A DNA stretch of 12,723 bases from Thermoleophilaceae bacterium (GTDB lineage Bacteria > Actinomycetota > Thermoleophilia > Solirubrobacterales > JACPNS01), in assembly GCA_016463365.1 (NCBI GenBank), contig JAEMRJ010000019.1:11962-24684 (forward strand), given 5' to 3'. This document shows positions 1 to 6,732 of the stretch, one piece after another. The first letter of the stretch is position 1; every line of letters begins with the position of its first letter. The position numbers were made by a program, and so were the translations under genes. Under the pieces are notes generated by a model. It was not told where the DNA came from. It worked only from the letters and a program-made list of their open reading frames with translations, and ran no database searches.

Positions 1-2659
1 CGGGCTTCTCGGCAGCGTCGTTCTGCGGTCGCTTGCGTGGGCGGCGTTTCTTCTTGGCTGCGCCCTCGCCGTTCTGCTGGCCACGATCGCTGTCACGCGA
101 CTTGCGCGTCTTGGGCGTCTCCTGGCCTTCAGCCGCCACCGCGTCCACCACATCCTTCGCGCCGTCCGCCTTGGCCGCACCGTTCCTCTGGCGCTTCTTG
201 CCGCCCTTCTTACCGCCACCATCATCACGACGGCGGCGGCCCTTGCGTCCGCGCGCCTTCGGGAAGTTGCGGCCGAGTTCTCGGGCCAGCGCCGCCGGCT
301 TGCGGGCAAGTCGGTTGCGACCACCGCGCAGGGCCTCTTCGGCCTCCGGCGAGTGGGCGACTGCCGCAGCGAGAATCGCTGAGGCCAGTCGCAGATCCTG
401 CTTGCGCGTCTCCTGAACGATTCGGCGGGCATTGCGGCCGTGGGCCGGTCCCGAAGAGTTCACCAGCAGTCCCAGCAGGCGCTTGGTCTCGGGCCAGCGC
501 TGCACGGCGTACTGCTCGTGCAGCTCGCGGGTGTAGCTGGCCAGGATCCAGATCCACGCCTGCGACTGCTCGCGCGACCCGACGTTCTTGTCGGCGATCG
601 CCTTGAGCATCAGCTTGGTCGCCTCCCGGCGCTCATCCTTCTGCCAGCCGCCGATGATCTCGATCGCCAGGTCGTACGCCTCCGGGTCCTTCGAGTTGGC
701 GAGATCCTGCAGCGCGCGCAGGCGGACAGCGCGGTGCTTGTTGGTCTCGAGCGCCTCGAGGAAGAGTGTGCGGCGGAGTTCGCCGGTGCGATCGTGCTGG
801 ATCATCGCGCGGGCGCGGCGCCAGTTGTTGGCGTTGGCCTTGCGACCCGCAAGCCGCGCCCATACGCCCTGCTCGCCCCAGTCCAGGTTGCTGACGGAGA
901 TTCTCCAGAGCTCGCGCTCGAAGATCTGCGCGCGGCGCTCGGGATCGGGGGTGACCGGAAGCACGCGGCGCTCAACGCGCAGTCGACGGCCGCGTCCACG
1001 ACGGACAGGACCGACGACGATCGCGCCGCCGCGATAAACATCGCGCACGAGCAGGGAATGCAGGGTCACAACTGGATCATCGTGCGCCGTTGCCGGGTGG
1101 ACGAAGTCGACGACGATGCCGGCTTCTTTGCCCGGGTGGCGACGGGTCACGCGGCCGACGCGTTGCTGGTAGATCCGCTTTGAAGCAGTCGGCGCAAGGT
1201 GCATGCACACCGTCGCGCGCGGCGAGTTCCAGCCTTCTGCAAGCAACTGGGCGTTGACCAGCACATCGACTTCGCCGCGCTCGTACGCGGCCAGCGTCTC
1301 GGCCAGCTCGCGCTTCGGCGTTTCTCCGGACACGGCCTTCGCCTTGATCCCGAATTCGCGGAACGCTTCGGCGACGTTGTAGGCGTGCCGCACCCCGGCG
1401 GCGTAGACGACGCCCGGCATGTCCTTGAAGCGCGCCCGGTAAAGATCTGCGATCGCAAGGTTGAACGGCGCCTGGTCCAGCAGCGCCGCCAGTTCTTCCT
1501 GGTCAAAGTCCTGATCGACCTCGCCGCGCCGCAGAGGCACGTTGGCGATCGTGCGCACGCCCGGTCCGGGTGGGATCCGCACGCAGCGCAGCGGAGCGAT
1601 GACTCCGCGACGCGCAGCCTGCGCAAGGTCGAATCGTGAAGTCTGTGTCGGAAAGAGGTCGGTGACGTGACGGGCGATCAGCGCGCCGGTCGCGGTCATG
1701 CCGATGAAGTAGGGCTCCTTCCACCTGCGAATTGCGGCTGAGGTCTTTTCACCGAGCGCGGTGTGGGCCTCATCGCAGATGACGATCGTGTAGACGTCGG
1801 AAATGTTCCCGGCGTGGCGCACGTACCACTGGTAGGTCTCGACCGTCACCGGACCGTTCATGTGGCCGTCAGAGCCGAGCATCGGCGGCGAGAGGCGGTC
1901 CTTGTATCCACGGTCGACGAGCTCGCCGATGAACTGGTCGACAAGGTTGCGACGGTGGGTGAGGATCAGTACTCCGCCGGTGCGGCAGGCCTCCACGAAA
2001 CCAAGTGCGGCGACAGACTTGCCTGCGCCGGTCGCGTGCTCAAACCAGAACCGTCGAGATGCGTACGGGTCTTCGGGTTGCTCGGGCAGCTGCTCTTCGG
2101 CGTCGTACGCCGCTGCGTCGGCCGAGACGTGACTGCCGACCTTGTGCTCGCCGGTCAGGACGTACTCGGCGGTGTCTTCCTTCTCTTCTTCCTCTTCGTC
2201 CTCGAAGACGTCCCAGTCGATGTCCGCGTCGATGTCGTCGGCCTCGTCCTGGGCGCTGTCTTCGACGTCGTCCTCAAAATCTTCTTCGTCGAACTCGCCG
2301 CCCTCGGCGTACGGGCCACCGTCGAGCGTCTCCTCGTCGCTCATCAGCGCCGCGAGCGTTCCCGAGAGCACGTCCACCTGATGGGCGTTCAGGGTCGTGC
2401 CGTCGACGAGCTTCGGCTCAGGGACCGAGATCTCGCGCTCCAGGCCCAGCGCCAGCGCGTACTTGCGCGCCCAGTCACGTGAGACTTCTTCTGCGCCGGA
2501 TTCGATCTCGGCGAGCGCGTCGTCAAACGCGCGGCGGCGGATCGTGCCTGCGGCCAGAGCGATCTTCGGGTCGTCTCCGTTGAGGATCACCGGTTCGCGG
2601 ATGAACTCGGAAACGCGCTCGAGATCCTCGGGCGTGGGGGCGACAACCTTTTCAGTCAT
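1..2659 (-). CDS. SF2 DEAD/DEAH-box helicase family protein (C-terminus cut by window edge)
   Basis: The minus-strand frame is open from an ATG at 2659 to the left edge: 886 complete codons and no stop, so the 3' end lies outside the window. It encodes a superfamily 2 helicase/translocase of the HsdR/Res-like group. Visible motifs are a Q-motif-like segment (NAHQVDVL, near residue 91), Walker A ATGAGKS (209-215, K214), the DEAH box (D296-H299) in VICDEAH, the motif III-like GMTATG, and motif VI QQRVGRVTR (498-506) in a normal helicase C-terminal domain. Residues 119-165 are an acidic insertion (29 D/E of 47) just before Walker A. After about residue 530 comes a helical, repeat-like region of unknown fold. 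From about 795 to the cut the chain is Lys/Arg-rich and low-complexity. No methylase or specificity subunit is visible in the window, so a restriction role is unsupported; nucleic-acid-dependent ATPase is the safe call. No clear Shine-Dalgarno precedes the ATG. Confidence 0.9.
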   Translation of the reverse strand, partial: MTEKVVAPTPEDLERVSEFIREPVILNGDDPKIALAAGTIRRRAFDDALAEIESGAEEVSRDWARKYALALGLEREISVPEPKLVDGTTLNAHQVDVLSGTLAALMSDEETLDGGPYAEGGEFDEEDFEDDVEDSAQDEADDIDADIDWDVFEDEEEEEKEDTAEYVLTGEHKVGSHVSADAAAYDAEEQLPEQPEDPYASRRFWFEHATGAGKSVAALGFVEACRTGGVLILTHRRNLVDQFIGELVDRGYKDRLSPPMLGSDGHMNGPVTVETYQWYVRHAGNISDVYTIVICDEAHTALGEKTSAAIRRWKEPYFIGMTATGALIARHVTDLFPTQTSRFDLAQAARRGVIAPLRCVRIPPGPGVRTIANVPLRRGEVDQDFDQEELAALLDQAPFNLAIADLYRARFKDMPGVVYAAGVRHAYNVAEAFREFGIKAKAVSGETPKRELAETLAAYERGEVDVLVNAQLLAEGWNSPRATVCMHLAPTASKRIYQQRVGRVTRRHPGKEAGIVVDFVHPATAHDDPVVTLHSLLVRDVYRGGAIVVGPVRRGRGRRLRVERRVLPVTPDPERRAQIFERELWRISVSNLDWGEQGVWARLAGRKANANNWRRARAMIQHDRTGELRRTLFLEALETNKHRAVRLRALQDLANSKDPEAYDLAIEIIGGWQKDERREATKLMLKAIADKNVGSREQSQAWIWILASYTRELHEQYAVQRWPETKRLLGLLVNSSGPAHGRNARRIVQETRKQDLRLASAILAAAVAHSPEAEEALRGGRNRLARKPAALARELGRNFPKARGRKGRRRRDDGGGKKGGKKRQRNGAAKADGAKDVVDAVAAEGQETPKTRKSRDSDRGQQNGEGAAKKKRRPRKRPQNDAAEKP

Positions 2660-2873
2660 TGAGTGTGTCAGTCATACGTGGGTGCAAGAACTGCGAGGAC
2701 GCTTCCGTACGAACGCGCTCGGTGGTGAAACCGGGCCGGGCGAAAGAGCGTGTGACAGCTCGAGCGCGAGAAGGGAAGAACCGTTGCCGCCGCGGTTATC
2801 CGAAAGAGAACGTCTGCGGTTCGGATTGCCTTATCGGAGGCGAAGTAACGAAAGGGATTATAGCGTTCGCGCC
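2660..2873. promoter_or_regulatory. Divergent intergenic region with overlapping candidate -10 boxes
   Basis: These 214 bp separate the divergent helicase and lipoprotein genes and hold no convincing gene. At 2857-2864 the plus strand reads ATTATAGC. On the minus strand this gives a perfect TATAAT (2862-2857), upstream of the helicase. On the plus strand TATAGC (2859-2864) lies only 9 nt before the lipoprotein ATG, so that message could be leaderless. The -35 matches are poor: TTGATC on the minus strand is 21 nt from TATAAT, and no good plus-strand -35 is visible. The rest is purine-rich on the plus strand, with no obvious terminator or riboswitch. Confidence 0.35.
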
Positions 2874-3458
2874 ATGCCTCGCCGATCAATTCCGGCCATT
2901 TTCGTCCTCCTGCTTGTCCTGGCCGCGTCGGGCTGCGGCAACGACAGTCCCGCTGATCGGCCCACGCTGAGCGAGGTCATGCCCGATGTGAGCGGCGCAG
3001 ATCCCCGACTCGTGGCGATCTCCGAGCAGGCCAACCAGCTGCTCCCCGGCGGCGCCCCGGCCTTCGACGCGCGCCTGAAGGAGCTGCGCGGACTTCCGGT
3101 CGTCGTGAACAAGTGGGCGCACTGGTGCGGTCCGTGCGTCGCGGAGTTCCCTGAGTTTCAGCAGACTGCCAAGAAGCTGGGCGCGCAGGTTGCCTTCCTG
3201 GGAGTGAACGTCTTTGATTCCGAGGCCAAGGCCACGGAGTTCCTGCGCAAATATCCGGTGCCCTACCCCAGCTACAGCGATCCCGACATGAAGATCTCCA
3301 AGCAGCTGCCCCCGCCGAAGTACGCGCCGATCACCAACATCTACGACGTTGCCGGCAAGCTCGTCCACGTAGAAGCGGGGCCCTACGAATCGGCTGCGGA
3401 GCTCCAGTCCGACATCGATCGTTACGCCGGCCCGCTCAAGTCGGGCCCGAGTAGCTGA
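2874..3458 (+). CDS. TlpA/ResA-like thioredoxin-fold lipoprotein
   Basis: This is a 194-residue secreted thiol-disulfide protein. The N-terminus is a lipoprotein signal peptide: MPRRS, a hydrophobic core, then lipobox ASGC with the lipidated cysteine at C21. The mature part has the thioredoxin active site WAHWCGPC (C85, C88). After it come a strand (VAFLGVNVF), a short linker and the likely cis-proline region APITNIYD (P152), then the final strands. The family (TlpA/ResA/alkyl-hydroperoxide-reductase-like) reduces or exchanges disulfides outside the membrane, often for cytochrome maturation or redox repair; the actual partner cannot be read here. ATG 2874 is chosen because it places the signal peptide correctly, although the frame is open further upstream. 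No Shine-Dalgarno is obvious, consistent with a leaderless message. It is first in a plus-strand run, 21 bp before the citrate synthase gene. Confidence 0.9.
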   Translation: MPRRSIPAIFVLLLVLAASGCGNDSPADRPTLSEVMPDVSGADPRLVAISEQANQLLPGGAPAFDARLKELRGLPVVVNKWAHWCGPCVAEFPEFQQTAKKLGAQVAFLGVNVFDSEAKATEFLRKYPVPYPSYSDPDMKISKQLPPPKYAPITNIYDVAGKLVHVEAGPYESAAELQSDIDRYAGPLKSGPSS

Positions 3459-3479
3459 TCTGCCATATTTCCGACGACG

Positions 3480-4595
3480 ATGAATCCGCCGATCGACATT
3501 TCTGAGCATCCGGAAGTCCAGGACGGACTCGAAGGAGTCGTCGCCTTTGCCTCCGAGATCGCCGAGCCCGATCGCGCGGGTGGGGCGCTGCGTTATCGCG
3601 GCGTGGACATCGAGGACCTTGTCGGCGCAGTTCCGTTCGAGCGCGTCTGGGGCCTGCTCGTGGACGGCGTCTACGAGCCCGGGCTTCCTCCGGCTGAACA
3701 GCACCCACTGTCGATCCGCACCGGCAACGCCCGCATCGACCTGCAGGCGTCGCTCGCGACGCTCGCCGCTGAGTGGGGCTTCGAGGAGATCCTCGACATC
3801 GAGCCCGAACAGGTGCGCGCAGACCTCGCCCGCAGCAGCGTGATGGCGCTCAGCCACGTCGCGCAGTCGGCGCGCGGCATCGGCCAGCCGCCCGTGCCTC
3901 AGAGCGAGATCGACAACTGCAACTCCATCTCTGAACGCTTCCTCACGCGTTGGCGCGGCGAGGCGGACCCCGGCCACGTCAAGGCGATCGACGCCTACTG
4001 GATCAGCGCGGCAGAGCACGGAATGAACGCATCGACTTTCACGGCGCGCGTGATCGCCTCGACCGGCGCCGACGTTGCCGCCGCGCTCTCAGGAGCCGTC
4101 GGCGCGCTGAGCGGACCGTTGCACGGCGGCGCGCCCTCTCGCGTACTCGACATGCTCGACGGTGTTGAGCAGTCCGGCGACGCCGACAAGTGGGTCAAGG
4201 ATGCGCTCGACCACGGCGACCGGCTGATGGGCTTCGGCCACCGCGTCTACCGCGCCGAAGATCCGCGCGCCCGCGTACTGCGCCGGACCGCCAAAGAACT
4301 GGATGCCCCTCGCTACGTCGTCGCTGAAGCGCTCGAGAAAGCCGCGCTTGCAGAGCTGCACGCGCGCAAGCCCGACCGCGTGCTCGCCACCAACGTCGAA
4401 TTCTGGTCGGCCGTCGTCCTGGACTTCGCCGAGGTCCCTCCGGATCTCTTCACGCCGCTCTTCGCCTGCGCCCGCACGGCCGGCTGGTCGGCGCACATTC
4501 TTGAGCAGAAGACCACGGGCAGGCTGATCCGCCCCAGCGCCAAATACGTGGGGCCCGGCCCGCGCGGCATCGCCGACGTGGCTCAGCACGCCTAG
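3480..4595 (+). CDS. citA: Citrate synthase (citrate synthase 2 / CitA type)
   Basis: A 371-residue citrate synthase family enzyme, condensing acetyl-CoA with oxaloacetate (some relatives use propionyl-CoA). The family motifs run in order: the large-domain start GALRYRGVDIEDL (about 35-47), EHGMNASTFTAR with H180, GPLHGGAP with H215, GFGHRVYR with H254, and the final active-site segment with NVEFWSA (306-311) and RTAGW with R332. The histidines correspond to the E. coli GltA catalytic and oxaloacetate-binding set. The catalytic Asp of NVDFYSG is Glu (E307) here. I recall the same Glu in actinobacterial 'citrate synthase 2' proteins, so this probably marks the subfamily rather than an inactive enzyme. 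The length fits the compact Gram-positive form. The start is 21 bp after the lipoprotein stop with no clear Shine-Dalgarno, and the stop is 11 bp before the GalT-family gene. Confidence 0.92.
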   Translation: MNPPIDISEHPEVQDGLEGVVAFASEIAEPDRAGGALRYRGVDIEDLVGAVPFERVWGLLVDGVYEPGLPPAEQHPLSIRTGNARIDLQASLATLAAEWGFEEILDIEPEQVRADLARSSVMALSHVAQSARGIGQPPVPQSEIDNCNSISERFLTRWRGEADPGHVKAIDAYWISAAEHGMNASTFTARVIASTGADVAAALSGAVGALSGPLHGGAPSRVLDMLDGVEQSGDADKWVKDALDHGDRLMGFGHRVYRAEDPRARVLRRTAKELDAPRYVVAEALEKAALAELHARKPDRVLATNVEFWSAVVLDFAEVPPDLFTPLFACARTAGWSAHILEQKTTGRLIRPSAKYVGPGPRGIADVAQHA

Positions 4596-4606
4596 GGGCC
4601 GTTCTC

Positions 4607-5641
4607 TTGCCCGAGGCGCGCATCGATCCGATGAGCGGCCTTCGTACGATGGTCGCGACCGAACGATCAGCCAGGCCGCACGCCTGGCCGGTCACCTCGC
4701 CACCCCAGGAACTGGGCGATGACGACCCCTTCGCCGAGGGCAACGAGCAGCTGACGCCGTCCGAGCTGTGGGCCGACCGCCCCGATGGATCGGCGCCCGA
4801 CACCCCTGGCTGGCGCGTGCGCGCGGTGCCCAACAAGTACCCCGCCCTCGATCAGAACTATCAGGACGAGATGCCCGAGAGCGGCCTGCAGGACCCGCTC
4901 GGCACGGCGCGGGGAATGCCCCAGCTGCTGGCCGATGCGCCCGCCGCCGGGATGCACGAGGTGATAATCAACTCGCCGCGCGCGGTGCGATCGCTGGCCG
5001 AACTCCCGCTCGAAGAACTGGAAGCTGCGGCCGCCGGTTGGGCCGCGCGGATCGCGGCACACGCGGACTCGCCGGCGCAGTACGTGCACCTCTGCGTGAA
5101 CGAGCGGGTCGAGGCCGGAGCCACATTGGCGCACACCCACGCCCAGCTCTTCGCCCTGCCGTTCGTGCCGCCCCCGGTCGCCCGTGAGCGCGAGCGCATG
5201 CGCGCCTACTACGAGCACACTCAGGGCCGCAACCTGCTCGAAGACCTGCTGGTCGAAGAGATTCGCGGCGGTCAGCGGCTGGTGGAGATCGATGACTCGG
5301 CCGCGCTGATCGCGCCGTTCGCATCTGCAACGCCCTACCGCCTCGCCGTGATTCCGCGCAGACCGGAACCGCGCTTTGAGCACAGTCCTTCGCGAGGCAC
5401 AGCAATGCTGCACAAGGCGCTCATGGCGCTGTCCGGCGCCATCGAGTTCGGCGAGGGAGCCGCCCCGCCTCTGAACATCTGGATCCGCACGGCGCCCCGC
5501 GACGCCCAGGGCTACACCTGGCGCATCGAGATCGCCCCGCGGCTCGGCCAGCCCGCGAGCTTCGAGCTGGGCACGGGCGTCGGGATCAATCCGGTCGCGC
5601 CCGAAGACGCCGCCGAGCAGTTCCGTGGGGCGCTCAAGTGA
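4607..5641 (+). CDS. galT: GalT-family (galactose-1-phosphate uridylyltransferase-like) nucleotidyltransferase lacking canonical zinc ligands
   Basis: A 344-residue HIT-superfamily GalT-like protein. GalT moves UMP between glucose-1-P and galactose-1-P through a uridylyl-histidine. Recognisable segments are the N-terminal RIDPMSG...ERSARP, the GNEQLTP region (45-51), GWRVRAVPNKYPAL (68-81), GMHEVIINSPR (115-125), and the active-site HTHAQ (176-180), where H178 aligns with the nucleophile. In classical GalT, CPFC and a His after 'SPR' bind structural metal. Here these are D40-PF-A43 and A126, so three of four ligands are gone. The TTG start at 4607 is chosen because AGGGG at 4593-4597 sits 9 nt upstream and because the conserved 'R-DP-G' N-terminus lies before the next ATG (4631). 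The stop overlaps the next start (GTGA). Substrate specificity is not assured; an ADP- or other hexose-1-P nucleotidyltransferase is possible. Confidence 0.82.
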   Translation: MPEARIDPMSGLRTMVATERSARPHAWPVTSPPQELGDDDPFAEGNEQLTPSELWADRPDGSAPDTPGWRVRAVPNKYPALDQNYQDEMPESGLQDPLGTARGMPQLLADAPAAGMHEVIINSPRAVRSLAELPLEELEAAAAGWAARIAAHADSPAQYVHLCVNERVEAGATLAHTHAQLFALPFVPPPVARERERMRAYYEHTQGRNLLEDLLVEEIRGGQRLVEIDDSAALIAPFASATPYRLAVIPRRPEPRFEHSPSRGTAMLHKALMALSGAIEFGEGAAPPLNIWIRTAPRDAQGYTWRIEIAPRLGQPASFELGTGVGINPVAPEDAAEQFRGALK

Positions 5642-6549
5642 TCTGGATCGTGATCACGATGGCGATCTCCGGGTCGCTGGGCGCGTGGTTCGCCCACCAC
5701 AGACCCGAGACCTCCGAGACCTTCGCCAAGCGCCTGATGGACTTCGTCCTCTGGGTGATCCTGCCGCCGGTGCTGTTTTTCAACCTCGCGCGCTTCGAAT
5801 TCACGCTCGAGGCCGGCAAGGCGATCGCATTCGCATGGCTCGGCAACCTCTTGCTGGTCGGAACTGCGTTTCTGATCGCGCGAAGGCTGGATCTGACGCG
5901 CCCGCAGATCGGCGCGTTTGTGTGCTGCGCGGTGATGGGCAACACGGCGTACCTGGGCTACGCGTTCTCGAGCGTCGCGCTCGGCACAAATGCGCTCGAC
6001 CAGGCGATCATCTACGACATCCTCGTGATGCTGCCGTCGTTGGTGTTCATCGCCTTCTCGATCGGCGCGGCCTACGGCACGCACGCCGACACGCCCAAGG
6101 AACGCTTCAAGAGCTACTTCACGAAGAACCCGCTGCTCTTCACGACTGTGCTGGCGCTGCTGGCTCCCGAGGCGCTCTCGCCTCAGTGGGCGCGCGACAT
6201 CACGCACCTGCTGGTCTACGCGATCCTGCCTGCCGGGTTCTTCGCCGTAGGGATCGTGGTGCGACACGAGAGTGAGCTCGACAAGCTCAGCTTTCCGCCG
6301 AAGCTGACGAAGCCGGTGGCGATCGCCAGCCTGCTGAAGCTCAGCTTCCTGCCGCTCTTCCTTCTGGCGATCGACATGTGGATCACGAAGATCCCCAAGG
6401 CCTACGTGCTCCAGGCGATGATGCCGACCGGAGTCAACAACCTGCTGCTCGCCAACAACTACGGCCTCGACCGCAAACTCACCACCAGCGCAATCATCTG
6501 GACAACGCTCGTGATCGCGGTGGTCGGCCTGACGATCGAATACGCGTAG
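5638..6549 (+). CDS. AEC (auxin efflux carrier)-family transporter
   Basis: A 303-residue polytopic membrane protein with about ten hydrophobic segments: roughly 2-18, 33-50, 62-81, 90-114, 123-145, 164-179, 188-208, 226-248, 256-274 and 283-300. The sequence is AEC/PIN-like. An N-terminal bundle contains PPVLFFNLARF and the crossover-type MGNTAYLGYAF (100-110). A central soluble loop follows (about 147-162). The C-terminal bundle contains the family signature MPTGVNNLLLANNYG (262-276). The family exports or imports small organic anions such as malate or malonate, and auxin in plants; the substrate here is unknown. The GTG start overlaps the GalT-family stop by 4 bp, with a GGGG stretch about 8 nt upstream, so translation is probably coupled. 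A hairpin follows within 10 bp of the stop, suggesting it ends the operon. Confidence 0.88.
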   Translation: MIWIVITMAISGSLGAWFAHHRPETSETFAKRLMDFVLWVILPPVLFFNLARFEFTLEAGKAIAFAWLGNLLLVGTAFLIARRLDLTRPQIGAFVCCAVMGNTAYLGYAFSSVALGTNALDQAIIYDILVMLPSLVFIAFSIGAAYGTHADTPKERFKSYFTKNPLLFTTVLALLAPEALSPQWARDITHLLVYAILPAGFFAVGIVVRHESELDKLSFPPKLTKPVAIASLLKLSFLPLFLLAIDMWITKIPKAYVLQAMMPTGVNNLLLANNYGLDRKLTTSAIIWTTLVIAVVGLTIEYA

Positions 6550-6555
6550 GACGAT

Positions 6556-6571
6556 GCCCCGCCCGCGGGGC
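6556..6571 (+). terminator. Hairpin terminator after the AEC transporter gene
   Basis: GCCCCG (6556-6561) pairs with CGGGGC (6566-6571) around a CCCG loop, seven bases after the transporter stop, and is followed by TTCT. The U-tract is short, so this is a weak intrinsic terminator at best. The right arm can pair instead with GCCCCG at 6660-6665 as part of the larger palindrome. Confidence 0.5.
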
Positions 6572-6665
6572 TTCTGGGGGCGATTTGACAAGGACGCAGG
6601 GAACGACGCCTCCGTAGGGAGGCGAGCGACCGAGGACGCCGCTCAAATCGCCCCCAGATGCCCCG
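6566..6665. repeat. 100-bp palindromic element abutting the tRNA-Arg 3' end
   Basis: The arms 6566-6588 and 6643-6665 are inverted copies over 23 nt with one mismatch. The inner 16 nt, TCTGGGGGCGATTTGA (6573-6588), match perfectly at 6643-6658. The 54-nt interior holds a second perfect hairpin, CGCCTCC-GTAG-GGAGGCG (6607-6624), and GGACGC twice in direct orientation (6592-6597 and 6634-6639). The right arm includes the last bases of the tRNA acceptor. The structure could be a bidirectional terminator, a dispersed palindromic repeat, or the scar of a small inserted element. It has no coding capacity. Confidence 0.75.
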
Positions 6666-6732
6666 AGCTGGAGTCGAACCAGCGGCCTCTTCCTTAGGAG
6701 GGAAGCGCTCTATCCATCTGAGCTATCGGGGC
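6659..6732 (-). tRNA. tRNA-Arg (anticodon CCT)
   Basis: Read on the minus strand, this folds as a complete 74-nt cloverleaf. The acceptor is GCCCCGA/TCGGGGC with discriminator A. The D-arm is GCTC...GAGC. The anticodon arm is CTTCC-CTCCTAA-GGAAG, giving anticodon CCT (reads AGG, Arg). The T-arm is GCTGG-TTCGACT-CCAGC. The 3' CCA is not encoded; the next bases are TCT. The first 23 nt overlap the end of the upstream membrane-protein gene, so the two are probably co-transcribed and the tRNA released by RNase P. Confidence 0.96.

Noticed and set aside
440..1183. Plus-strand open frame of 247 codons inside the helicase gene
   Set aside because: It is antisense to a frame with intact helicase motifs, and its product is Arg/Leu/Val-rich with no motif; typical GC-rich shadow.
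1763..2482. Plus-strand open frame of 239 codons opposite Walker A and the acidic region
   Set aside because: The hydrophobic product is the antisense of acidic codons (GAA/GAC giving TTC/GTC), not a real membrane protein.
1..2659. Helicase as the motor subunit of a restriction or phage-defence system
   Set aside because: No methylase, specificity subunit, nuclease or other defence gene is visible; the left neighbour is outside the window, so the idea is untested rather than supported.
2397..2873. Upstream in-frame extension of the lipoprotein
   Set aside because: It would run antisense through the helicase N-terminus and bury the lipoprotein signal peptide.
5512..6591. Minus-strand open frame of 359 codons opposite the AEC transporter
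   Set aside because: Its Arg/His/Asp/Gln-rich product is the expected antisense of a hydrophobic membrane gene; the plus strand has the AEC signature.
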